Shown one piece after another: positions 1 through 9,207 of a stretch of DNA of 64,000 bases. The notes under the pieces are model-generated. The model was not told the origin of the DNA, made no database searches, and was given only the letters and a program-made list of their open reading frames with translations. This DNA is from Sipunculus nudus (taxonomy: Eukaryota; Annelida; Sipuncula; Golfingiida; Sipunculidae). Made by a program: the position numbers and the translations under genes. The stretch is taken from positions 29,474-93,473 of the forward strand of contig JAPPUL010000066.1 of the NCBI GenBank assembly GCA_026874595.1, written 5' to 3'. Positions within the stretch are counted from its first letter, which is position 1. Each line of letters starts with the position of its first letter.

Positions 1-2809
1 CTTGAATAGCCTTTCATACTGTTCCAATACGCTTTGTAAAGTTCTTCACATTCTTTAAGCGGTAAATTAGAATTAGTTTGAAGTGTTTTAGACGAATTGT
101 GTGTTAAAAATCCGTTAGCATAATAATGTTTAATTTTACCCTCTCTTATCGATACGTCGTACCCATCTTTACTTCCTATTTCAGTTTTTTCGATTTAATT
201 TAATAAAATGATATTTATATAAAAACGGATATTTATCCGCTAATCCTAATTCAGTTACTTTATCTCGTAACGCATCTATAGTATATATATTTTCAATGAA
301 TACGTTAGAATTTTCTTGGTGAATTCTTTTAATTAAACTTTTAATTAACTTTCGATCTAAATTAAACGGCCGTTTCCGTAACTTTATTTGAAACAATTCT
401 TGATCTTTTTTCTCTAAGTATATGTTTATTGTTACCAAATTTTTTATGTTTTTTTCGAATAGATGCCAATATACCGTGGTTTCGAAATAAAACTATTAAC
501 AATTTAACAGTCCTATACGCTTGTTTTCGTCGATTTTCAAAGACTTTGTCAAAATTACCAAACAAAAACCTAAAACGATCCGGTTCAGTCCGTAAATTCT
601 TACTAACAACTAAACCCCTTAAAAACCATACTTGATAATGTTTCTTTAATTTTACAATCTGTTCTAATCCTCTCGAAGTTTTACGTTTCCAAAAATTATC
701 CATCATAAACTCAAAAATATACGGACAAGTTATATTTATTCTATAACGTTCACTAGAATTAGACGGTCCTTTAATTACTAAAAATGGATAGTTACGCTTT
801 TCTAATTCTATACGTGCTTTTTTTACTAACTCTTTAAATATCTGTAACCGATTCTGACGTCTACAAATTAAAAAACTTATCTCAAACTCGTTACGAGTCC
901 ACCGAGCTTCTTCAAAAAAAGTCGCTCCCAAAACATACATAACCAAAGATGCTATCGCATCACTGTCTAAATAATCCATTATACTAAACTCGTCAGAAAT
1001 GTTTTTGTCCGGCAAAATAGAAAATCTGTCAAATAAAAAGTAATCGCTTATTTTTAAGTCGTTTCCTTTTACAGTCTGTACTATGCCGTCTCGTAACACA
1101 ATTGCTTGATGCCCTTTTGACATCTCTAAATCAGTTCCGTCTGCAAACTTTAAATGTAAAAAACTCTTTAATCCAGCATAATGAACTAAACCGTTTCGGT
1201 AATTCTCGCCCGTCCATATCTGGTCCGAAAACTGTTCTGTAGCTAAATCTCCGATCTTAATTAAACCTCTATCTGTCGTAACTAAAGTGTCATATGTAAA
1301 GCATCCTAAATACTGTAACGAAAAAGCTGCTATTTTAGCTTTCTTACGTTTCTCTTTATCATAATTTTCTTGTCCGAACATTTTGTAAGCTAACGATTTG
1401 TGTGGATCATCTTTATTCGTAAAAGCGTCAACTAAAACTTTATCGTTTGACAACAAACCCGCAAGACGCACCTCCTGAGATTCATAGTCAATTGATACAA
1501 ATACATAATCACTACTCGGTACCGTTATTGCCCTCCGCACATTCAAATCTTTATCGAACGACTCTACATAATTTTTACCCTCTTTTACCTCTTTCTTATC
1601 TACTTCAATAAATTCATAACCTAAAATATATTTTGAATCTGTTACATCTCCTCGTTTCTCAACTCGAAAATAAGCTGTTGACGGTTTCGTTAACGTTTGT
1701 AAACTTAAAGGTAAAAAATAGTCAGAATTTCGATCGGAACCTGAAATAATACGTCCTGTCGGCGCTTTGTAAATAAAATAATTTATCCGCCCCTCATTAA
1801 ATTTAGATAGCTTTTCTATGTAAGTGTTACTTTGCTTAACCAAATGTCGACGTTCTTCTATTAACTGAACAATCGGGTGATGATTAACTTTCCTTAACGC
1901 TTGTTTTGAAACCGCCATGTTACCCGACGCTGTTCTTTTTCCCGTATCTAAATTTAACTTTGTTAACAACTCGCCCAACTGTTGCGACGAATTTAAATTA
2001 ATCTCTTTTCCCGAAACTTTGTAAATTTCAAATTCAATTTCAGCTACTCGCTCTTTAATTTTTGGTAACATATCTTTCATTGCTTTAGCGTCAACAGTAA
2101 CTTTATTTGTTAAATAATATGTCATTGCTTTTGCTAAACGATTATCTATTCCAACTATACCTTTTGTCTGTTTGTCTTGTAACATTCCTTTTAGCAAATT
2201 AAATATACCAAAAGTGTTAGCCGAATCCGAAACCGCATAATCTAAAACATCAACCGGTTCTATAAATTCTAAACTGTTTTTTGTGTCCGCTACTTCCGAA
2301 TATTTAATAGGATCCCGTCCTAACAACAATTTCGACATGTCTTTTAAACCATTTCTGTCAATGTTAGAATCAAAATTGTATACTAAAGCCATTACATCCA
2401 AACAACGAACCTTATCAATATTTACTCCCTCTTTTTCTAACATTAATAAATCAAAAGTTGAATTGTAAAATAATACTCGGTTATTATAAAGTAACTTATA
2501 CAATATCTTTCGAAACTCCTCTTCTATCTCCTCAAACTCTCGCCCACTGTCTCTTAAATTGTGCCCCGCTTTATGTCGTATCGGTACATAATACCCCGAA
2601 TAAGCATCGGTAGAAAATGATACCCCAATTATACAATCTTTATCAAAATTTAAACCCGTCGTTTCAGTATCTATCGCAACAACATTTCGTACAGCGTTTA
2701 CCGCCTTTCTAAACTCTTGTAACTCAACTATTAAGGTACTTACAAAATCTGTTTCGAATTTCTCATCTTGAACCGCTTCAAACCGTGATTTGTACTGCTC
2801 GTCTTTCAT
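1..2809 (-). CDS. polA: Family A DNA polymerase with 3'-5' exonuclease, interrupted by an intein; 3' end outside window
   Basis: Replicative-type DNA polymerase I family. From the N terminus: a DEDD proofreading exonuclease (ExoI with DTETTGL, ExoII around NSTFDLL, ExoIII with YAVSDS), a thumb segment with SSQQLGELL, then palm motif A (FVSIDYESQEVRLAG) and the O-helix motif B (KRKKAKIAAFSLQYLG). The intein begins directly after that Gly, and the C-extein resumes with SSKTLQTNSNLPL at about position 95 and runs off the window edge, so motif C is not seen. The start at 2809 has GGGAG about ten bases upstream, inside the end of the primase-finger gene. The host gene frame is clean; two surplus-base frameshifts (T runs at 185-190 and 449-455) lie inside the intein. 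Upstream neighbours are primase finger, helicase and loader, so this is a replisome operon. Family assignment is firm. Confidence 0.93.
96..1303 (-). mobile_element. Intein inserted in the polymerase O-helix motif
   Basis: Seen directly: the N-terminal block starts with Cys (codon 1301-1303, CFTYDTLVTTDRG), followed by a Hint-type block with GHQAIVL. The C-terminal block ends ANGFLTHN, with Asn at 96-98, and the +1 extein residue is Ser at 93-95. These are the standard splice junction residues. After allowing for two surplus bases the intein is about 402 residues, long enough for an endonuclease domain. The middle has segments resembling the two LAGLIDADG helices (around FLRGLVVSKN and RNHGILASIRKK), but without clear catalytic acids, so the homing nuclease may be degenerate. 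Splicing competence is inferred from the intact terminal blocks. Confidence 0.9.
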
Positions 2810-2815
2810 AATTTT

Positions 2816-3235
2816 CTACTCCCGATATATAGATTCTATAAAGTCTTCTAATAAATAACGATCTTGTAAATAATATTTAGCTTTGTTTTCTACCTCTTTA
2901 GTTACATAATCTATCTTAGTCGATAAACCGCAATTACTAACTATATCTATTTCTTTTTCAATTACCTCCTTTGAAAATCGAGTTAACAAATAATCTAAAG
3001 GAACTGTTTGTGTTAAATATTTACAATAATCGTATGCTGTATATTGACGTTGACACCTAAAACAATATATTCTATACATGTCGTTATCTTTAAAGACTTT
3101 AGCCGATTTATGTTTTCGGTCATTGTGAAACGGACAAAAACATGTGCCAGACATGTTACCAATAAAAACTTCAAAAGAAACTAACCGATTAAATATTTGA
3201 TATAATAACAGCTTGTTAGTATGTAAAATGTTCAT
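2816..3235 (-). CDS. DNA primase zinc-finger (CHC2-like) protein
   Basis: A protein of about 139 residues with a CHC2-type zinc ribbon near the N terminus: CPFH followed by YCFRC, with the intervening SAKVFKDNDMYRIY matching the template-reading finger of DnaG-type primases. The start at 3235 is chosen because it follows the helicase stop by 17 bases and has AAGGT upstream; an in-frame start at 3322 would overlap the helicase. The catalytic TOPRIM part is not attached; it is encoded separately near 18.4-19.1 kb. The remainder after the finger has no motif I recognise. Confidence 0.8.
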   Translation of the reverse strand: MNILHTNKLLLYQIFNRLVSFEVFIGNMSGTCFCPFHNDRKHKSAKVFKDNDMYRIYCFRCQRQYTAYDYCKYLTQTVPLDYLLTRFSKEVIEKEIDIVSNCGLSTKIDYVTKEVENKAKYYLQDRYLLEDFIESIYRE

Positions 3236-3251
3236 AATAGTTACCTTTATT

Positions 3252-4616
3252 CTAAATAAATATATCCTCAACTTCTTCCCCCGTCTCGCCAACTCCAAAA
3301 ATATCAAGCGAATATACATCACTCGGTTCGTCTACTCCAACAGCGTAAAATTTTGGTTCGACTATCTGTATAGACAATTCTTCCATCACTTTTCCAGACC
3401 GATTCTTTACAATTTGCATCCCAACCTCACCCGAAATTTTCATTTTATCGTCTGCATATAATACGATTGCCGAATGTGCTGCTCGCTCCAGCTCACTAGT
3501 GTCCGCAAACGAGAATAACGACGCCTGTCGCTTCTTTTCTAAGATCTTTTGATGTTCTCTATTAACTTGTGCTAAAAGTATTACTACAAGCCCTTTTTTT
3601 TGAAAGTTTATCGACAGGTTATGAAAATATCGGACGTAATAATTTAACAATTCTCGCTCCTCTGTAACGCCCTTAATTTTATAAAATTTTAATAACTGTA
3701 AATAATCAACTATAACTGCGTCAAACTCTTTATTTTCTGATTTAGCTCGTAAAAAACTAGAAAAACTTTGAGTACTAAAACCCCCCATATCTGCAGGCGC
3801 AACTATAGATACTTCTCCTTTACAACTCATTTTCCAATTTTTAATAGTAGCTTCAAAGATCGCTCGCTCTCGTTTAGTCAACAAGCCCTTTTTTATCCGT
3901 TCCGCTTCTAATCCCTGTTGTAACTTATTATCTTTTTGTAACTCATAAGAATGTCGAGCTATTAAATTATACCAAACGTCTCGAACCATACCTTCCAAAT
4001 TTAAAAAAACTACGTTGTAACTTGCTTTCATACACGCATTATAAAGAATCGATATAGCATAAGTAGTCTTAAAGCAAGATGAAGGCGCACCTATCAAATT
4101 TAAAGTGCCATAACTAAATCCTTTTAAATGTTTATCGATCTCTTTTACTCCCGACAAAATACCCTGCGGTAACGATTTTAACTCGTCGTACGATTTAATT
4201 ATATCGTCAACGCCAATTTCGTTAAGTTCGTTATTTTCAGTCTGTCGTGTATCTAACAACCGTTCAGCAGTTGAAAAATCACGTTTTGTTACTGTGTCAA
4301 GTAACTCAGACTGTAAACTTAACTCCTGTAACTCAACTATAAAAGTGTCTACATAATCAAAAAAACTTGTTACTTTATGTATTTGAGTATCGTCTAAAAG
4401 ATCGTTATACAAATCTTGTAAATAACTGTAACTCGGAGTTCTATGTTGCTTTTGATAAAAATCTAAAATAAAATCGTATATTGAACTATGTAAAATTAAA
4501 GGTGTAGATTTAATTAAATTACTAATAGCTTCTAATCGTTCTATATCAGATTTATTGTTAAATTTTTCTACGTTAACTAATACAGTGTTCGAAACTACCT
4601 TTAAATCTAATCCCAT
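3252..4616 (-). CDS. DnaB-like replicative DNA helicase
   Basis: 454 residues, intact frame. The C-terminal half is a RecA/DnaB core: GVKEIDKHLKGFSYGTLNLIGAPSS, Walker A GAPSSCFKTT, Walker B VIVDYLQLL and a sensor segment VVILLAQVNRE. The Walker A is unusual: the Gly that normally precedes Lys is Phe, as in some RepA/AAA_25-type hexameric helicases. The N-terminal 150 residues look helical, as expected for a DnaB N domain. It abuts the probable loader gene upstream and the primase finger downstream, so the three probably assemble the primosome. Confidence 0.88.
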   Translation of the reverse strand: MGLDLKVVSNTVLVNVEKFNNKSDIERLEAISNLIKSTPLILHSSIYDFILDFYQKQHRTPSYSYLQDLYNDLLDDTQIHKVTSFFDYVDTFIVELQELSLQSELLDTVTKRDFSTAERLLDTRQTENNELNEIGVDDIIKSYDELKSLPQGILSGVKEIDKHLKGFSYGTLNLIGAPSSCFKTTYAISILYNACMKASYNVVFLNLEGMVRDVWYNLIARHSYELQKDNKLQQGLEAERIKKGLLTKRERAIFEATIKNWKMSCKGEVSIVAPADMGGFSTQSFSSFLRAKSENKEFDAVIVDYLQLLKFYKIKGVTEERELLNYYVRYFHNLSINFQKKGLVVILLAQVNREHQKILEKKRQASLFSFADTSELERAAHSAIVLYADDKMKISGEVGMQIVKNRSGKVMEELSIQIVEPKFYAVGVDEPSDVYSLDIFGVGETGEEVEDIFI

Positions 4617-5100
4617 CTATATTTCAACTCCCTCACTCGTTACTAAACCTCGATTTAAAACAACTATACTCTCCATCTCCCGTACCCGATTTAAAGTCTC
4701 TTCAGATAAAATTAAACTTCTTTGACCTTTAAAGTTTCGTTGACTAATTAAATGACATATCAAATCTTCTAATCGTTGATTCGGTACAGTTCGTTTTAAA
4801 TGAGAAATAATTAATAACTCTTGCGATATGTTTTGTACAGAGTCTATGTCATCAAAACTATTGCCTACATAAATATCTATTAAATCATACGATGTCTTTA
4901 GTATATAATCCCGACGACCCCACTTCAAAAGTAAAAAACAAGCTATCTTTTTCATCACCTGCCAATTGTCTTGTATATAATAATTCACGTCCTGTTGCAA
5001 CACTTTTGAAAATAACTCTTTTTCTTTTCTCCGACAAAGGCTGATACAACGTTCCCAAATAACGTTTGATTCGTTCTAACCTGTCTTTTTTGTTTGTCAT
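4617..5100 (-). CDS. Probable helicase loader (frameshifted)
   Basis: The start at 5100 (MTNKKDRLERIKR) has a good AGAGGGG ribosome site. Reading must shift near 5005-5010, at a short A run, to continue into the longer downstream frame. That frame holds segments reminiscent of the phage DnaC-like AAA family: SYDLIDIYVGN, SQELLIISHLKRTVPN and an R-finger-like region LICHLISQRNFKGQRSLILS. No clear Walker A is visible, so ATP binding is unproven. The position directly upstream of the DnaB-like helicase supports a loader role; this is inference from weak motifs plus context. Confidence 0.5.
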
Positions 5101-5108
5101 AACCCCTC

Positions 5109-5678
5109 TTACCACTTCCACAAAAGTTCTTTTCTTAATCGTGATATTAAATATTTCGTTGAGTTTGAAATATACTTAGACTGTGGTAAAACAGCATTTG
5201 CTAACACATTTAAGAAAAAATCTCGATGCCGTTGAATAAGCTCAAGTTTATACTCGTCTATTGTATTATTAGCTAAAACAAACGATATGTTAAATTTATC
5301 AAAATCGGAAAATAATCTAACAATACGGCCAATCAATTGGATAAACGAACCCGCTCCGTATGGAATATTGTAAATAATCATTTGATAAGTAGCTTGTAAA
5401 TTTAACGATTGACCCCCAGCACCTGTTATCAGTAATACTTTATTTCTACAATCATTAACAAACCAATCTCGACTAGCTAAAACCGCTTTGCCCGTCATTT
5501 GTCCCGTAATCCATTGATAATTCACATTCAAAAAATCTAACTCACCTTTCAATATATCCAAAGTTTCGTAAAACCCAGCGTAAACTATAACTCCTTCGGA
5601 TAATTTAGCTTGTACTAACTTCTTAAAAAGTTCTCTTTTTTCAGTTGATGCGTCGACTAAATATTGCAATTCAACCAT
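5109..5678 (-). CDS. SF2 helicase, C-terminal motor domain (second half of a split or frameshifted gene)
   Basis: 189 residues with the SF2 C-terminal lobe: VIVYAGF (motif IV region), LLITGAGGQSLNLQ (motif V) and QLIGRIVRLF (motif VI, Q..GR..R). The gene starts 10 bases after the stop of the N-terminal lobe gene, with GGGGAA just upstream of ATG. The two lobes could be separate polypeptides, but a surplus base in the AAAAAAG or GGGG run between them would equally explain the split. The pair is a DExH helicase of the phage UvsW/RecG-like or ResIII-like class. Confidence 0.8.
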   Translation of the reverse strand: MVELQYLVDASTEKRELFKKLVQAKLSEGVIVYAGFYETLDILKGELDFLNVNYQWITGQMTGKAVLASRDWFVNDCRNKVLLITGAGGQSLNLQATYQMIIYNIPYGAGSFIQLIGRIVRLFSDFDKFNISFVLANNTIDEYKLELIQRHRDFFLNVLANAVLPQSKYISNSTKYLISRLRKELLWKW

Positions 5679-5688
5679 TTTTTCCCCG

Positions 5689-6537
5689 CTACTTTTTTGT
5701 TTTTTCGTTTCGTTTAAGAAATATGTCGTCGTAAATAGTTAATACTTCTCGAACAATCTTATGATAAGCATCTAAGTTAGAAAAATCCGATTTATACGCT
5801 TTGAATTTAATATCCATATTTGGATAATAAGTTTTCATTACTTTCAATAACGAAGCTCGAAACTCTTCAATATTCTTATACCCCACCACTTCCCGTTTAG
5901 TAACCTCTAATCTAACTCCACTTTTTTTCCGGACTGGAATTTGCCGTTCCTCAATCTCTAAATAAGTCTCTTCAAATTCACTACATGTACCTAAAACAAA
6001 ATCGTTAAAAAAAGTAACGATATAATAAATATCGTAAACAGAAGACTTAAAAGGAGTAGCAGTAAAACCGTACATTTTCTTAAACGCATTTCTTAAACCC
6101 CAGTAAAAACGAGCTAGTTTAGCTCCTCGTGGATTTTTAAGTAAATGCACTTCGTCAAACATTGCAGCTACTTTATAATTAGTTAAATACCTAAAAAGTG
6201 CTTGAATTTCAAATTTTGGGTGCTTTTGATATTGTATTAAAATTAATTTGTATTTATCAGTATCAACTTTACTAAGCTCATCATAAGATTTTACTTCAAT
6301 AGCCTTTAATCCAAAAGTCTTTTCGTTTATATCTTTCATTACCTCAATAGACGATTGTTTAGTAACAAAAAATATTCCTAGATTAACTGTACCATCCTTT
6401 AACAAAGAAATTATAGTTGCAAGTGCTATCATTGTTTTTCCCGTTCCAGTCGCATAACATAAAATACCCGTATCCCGCTCAAGTAAAAAATCTCGTCCCT
6501 CAACCTGATGTTTCTTAAGTTCTACTTTTAAATTCAT
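5689..6537 (-). CDS. SF2 DExH helicase, N-terminal motor domain
   Basis: 282 residues: a Q-motif-like start (KKHQVEGRDFLLE), Walker A ATGTGKT, DEVH at motif II (FDEVHLLKN) and motif III GFTATPF. It ends after the linker between the two RecA-like lobes; the second lobe is encoded immediately downstream. Likely an ATP-dependent DNA helicase or translocase in phage replication or recombination. It starts at the stop of the preceding 5' nuclease gene, so it is translationally coupled. Confidence 0.85.
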   Translation of the reverse strand: MNLKVELKKHQVEGRDFLLERDTGILCYATGTGKTMIALATIISLLKDGTVNLGIFFVTKQSSIEVMKDINEKTFGLKAIEVKSYDELSKVDTDKYKLILIQYQKHPKFEIQALFRYLTNYKVAAMFDEVHLLKNPRGAKLARFYWGLRNAFKKMYGFTATPFKSSVYDIYYIVTFFNDFVLGTCSEFEETYLEIEERQIPVRKKSGVRLEVTKREVVGYKNIEEFRASLLKVMKTYYPNMDIKFKAYKSDFSNLDAYHKIVREVLTIYDDIFLKRNEKTKK

Positions 6538-7401
6538 CTATTCCCCTAAAAACATTTTATAATAATGTTCTACTTCATATTTTTGAAAGAGCCTGAATGT
6601 AAAGTTTCGTCGTTTTAAATCTTTATACATTACTACTTCAAACTTCTTTTTAGAGTATTGTAACAAATCAATCAACTTATAATTCTTTATTATAACCCCT
6701 TTATTAATACTCAATTTAACAAAAATATCTTTATACTTCTTATTTAGAATGTTAAACGATTCTATTAGCGAATGTTTCGACCATGTTTTTGCAAAGTATC
6801 TAATATACTTATATTGAAAAAAAGGTATTACAGAACCTACTCGATTAAAACTATCTCCTACTAACGTTCGATAATACAAAAACTCATTTAAATTAACTCC
6901 ATATTCAGCGTTGATTTCGTGTTCGGTTTTCCAAACAAATTTTTCGTCTACTATTTCTTTCGATAACTTTATACCAACAGACATTAATTGAATTAAATTA
7001 TCGTCGTCAGAATAAATAGCTACATCATGTTTATGTTCAAGCTCTCGAAACGCTAATAAAGCTATAATGTCCTTAGCTTCATAAAATTTAGCTCGAACAA
7101 ATTGAACCCCATTTATAGAAGATAAAATAACCTTTAAATCGTCTATATAAAAGAAAACTCGGGTTTTCTTAACATATCGTCCTTTGTAAGAAGGACTAAT
7201 CTCTCGCCTCCAGGAAGGTGAGTAATCCTCACAAAAATAGATTTGTTTAAACCCGTTTTTGAAAGCTATTTGTATTAAACGTAAAAATAACGGTATGCCC
7301 CCAACTGCATATTCCTTTCCTTTTATCATAACTTTAAAGTTTAAATTATCATGATGATATCTGTGTAAACTACCTAAAAAGTCTACAAACAAAACTTTCA
7401 T
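6538..7401 (-). CDS. 5'-3' exonuclease (FEN/RNase H family)
   Basis: 287 residues resembling the T4 RNase H and PolI 5' nuclease family: an N-terminal acid in FVDFLGSLHR, the basic segment RREISPSYKGRYVKKTR that fits the arch, an acidic helix EAKDIIALLA, IYSDDDNLIQLM and the helix-hairpin-helix region LVGDSFNRVGSVIP. It probably removes RNA primers and flaps during lagging-strand synthesis, complementing the polymerase, which lacks this domain. The frame is intact. Confidence 0.85.
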   Translation of the reverse strand: MKVLFVDFLGSLHRYHHDNLNFKVMIKGKEYAVGGIPLFLRLIQIAFKNGFKQIYFCEDYSPSWRREISPSYKGRYVKKTRVFFYIDDLKVILSSINGVQFVRAKFYEAKDIIALLAFRELEHKHDVAIYSDDDNLIQLMSVGIKLSKEIVDEKFVWKTEHEINAEYGVNLNEFLYYRTLVGDSFNRVGSVIPFFQYKYIRYFAKTWSKHSLIESFNILNKKYKDIFVKLSINKGVIIKNYKLIDLLQYSKKKFEVVMYKDLKRRNFTFRLFQKYEVEHYYKMFLGE

Positions 7402-7459
7402 TTTTTATACCCTTATTTAGTTATATACAACAAATAGCAGCTATTTTACAACGTTTTTT

Positions 7460-8149
7460 CTAAAAACCTACATAAATTCCTATTCCTACTTTAACGCCAT
7501 CCGAATATCCAGTTTTCTACATAAAACGCATAGTTGTCGTATAAAAATTGTGGGTACACCTTAACTCCTACCATTCCTTCACCCGAAACTTTTGTATGTG
7601 TATCAGGAGGATTCCACTTTACCGTAGCTCCCCCCCTTAAATAAACTTCCCATATCTTCTTTTTTTCGTTTAGCTTTCTTTAAAGCTATATAATCGTCAT
7701 GCAACTTCTCTTTCGATACGTAAAACTTTTTGTTTATCGCCTCCAACTTCTTCTCTCTTATTAACGCCTTCTTAAGTCTTCCCTTTAACTCCCGATTTTC
7801 TTTAGTTAAAGATATTATCCTATTTTTTAAAACGACTAATATTTCTTTATCTTTAAAATACGGGTTTTTAATGTGTTTTGCTATTCTGTCAAAGATCTCT
7901 TTGTCAACTATATCTGACTTAGGAAACGCCTTGTCCAACGTATCTAAATATTTAATTGTCTCTTCTCGCTCTTGTTTTAACTTTTTCGACATCTTCTATC
8001 GATTGTTTATCTTGAGCTCGTTCGTCTCTTATCTCTTTATCACTTTTAGCTTTAAAATTGTCCTCTAAAAAGTAATTGTCAACTAAAAAATAAGCCACTA
8101 TAGCTACGACAACTACTATTATTAAACTAATAATTGTTTTTACTTTCAT
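7460..8149 (-). CDS. Membrane-anchored coiled-coil protein (frameshifted)
   Basis: The start at 8149 has AAAGGA 10 bases upstream. An N-terminal transmembrane helix (IISLIIVVVVAIVAYFLV) is followed by a long charged region with a coiled-coil pattern, then a C-terminal part of small beta character ending GIYVGF. Reading requires dropping one base near 7985 (A run), one in the 7-C run at 7630-7636 and one near 7500; each restores a long open frame. No family recognised. A lysis or virion-associated role is possible but unsupported. Confidence 0.55.
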
Positions 8150-8166
8150 TATGATTTTTCCTTTGT

Positions 8167-9012
8167 TTAATACTTCAAAATTAACAAAAAACCTATTGAG
8201 AGTAAAAAGAAAAATCAACAAAATAGCTAAAGTTTCAATACTTACCGAAACAATAACAAAAACTACCGAAGCCGTTCCTAACCCAAATAAAAACACAACT
8301 AGAAATCGAAAAAATCCGTATCCAAAACATTTTAGAAACTTCAATTTAAAACTTTTTTCGTCCTCTTCGCTATCTTCTTCTTTCGCCTTTTTGCCTTTAT
8401 TCTCTAAAAAGTCGACTAATTCGTGATAACCTTGAATTTGCTCAAGTTTCTTTTGAAAATCGTTCGAATCACCACGAACTTTTTCCATCTCTTCACAAAG
8501 TTGTTTAAATTGTGCTTCCGTTAAAGAAGTCTTCTTTAACTTTTTAGCTTTAACTAACTCTTTTTGAGTTAGGTGCCTAACTACTTTCCAATCATATTCC
8601 CGTAAGACTTGAAACGCTTCAAAACGAAGTGTATTTGTTGCAATTTCTAAAGCTTCTTTCACAAACTCCTCCTCACTTTTTTCTTTATAAGAAACCATAT
8701 CGTATAGGTTTAATTTTTTAGCTTTAACTAACTCTTCAAGCGATTTATCCTTTTTAAGTTCTTTGTGTACAATTCTAAAACCGATATATATCTTCACCAG
8801 GCTCTACCGATCTAGGAAGCGTAAGAAATCGTTCTTGATATAAAACATCGTCTTTAAGTTGAAATACAAATCGTTTAGAACTATCGTTAGTTAAAAAATC
8901 GTCTTCAAAGTAATTCGTTTGACGAACTACTTTATCATTCTCAACATTTTCATCATCTTTATATACACTCACTATATCCGCTTTTTTCGTTGCACTCAAT
9001 CAAATATCTCAT
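8167..9012 (-). CDS. Unknown protein with C-terminal membrane segments (frameshifted)
   Basis: The start at 9012 is favoured by AAAAGGAG nine bases upstream; the frame shifts near 8989 (A run) and near 8780. The N-terminal two thirds is charged and helical with two copies of the short motif LVKAKKL. The C-terminal part has two hydrophobic helices (around FFRFLVVFLFGLGTASVV and IETLAILLIFLFTL). The end at 8167 assumes one more surplus base close to the stop; without it the frame would run on into the next gene. Function unknown. Confidence 0.5.
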
Positions 9013-9047
9013 TTTGGTATACTCCTTTTACTCTATTTTTTTCTATT

Positions 9048-9177
9048 TTATCCCAACTTTAACGGGCGACCAATCAAAGTTACTGCAAACATGCGAGGAT
9101 CACGTCTCGTCAAGTCAATCAAATCGAAAAGTAGGATATAAGGTCTTATCCGTAATTAGTGGAAAGTACTTTATCAT
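9048..9177 (-). CDS. Small unknown protein (frameshifted)
   Basis: About 42 residues from ATG at 9177 to TAA at 9048, needing one base dropped near 9118. It fills the space between the large virion gene and the next membrane-protein gene, and its peptide has a normal amino-acid mix. No family recognised; existence is moderately supported only. Confidence 0.35.
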
Positions 9178-9207
9178 AATAAAATATTAGTTGTCCTTTT
9201 TTAACGA

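Noticed and set aside
8151-8426. Plus-strand frames across 7.7-9.4 kb and 13.4-13.8 kb
   Set aside because: Antisense to minus-strand genes that read continuously after homopolymer correction; no ribosome sites.
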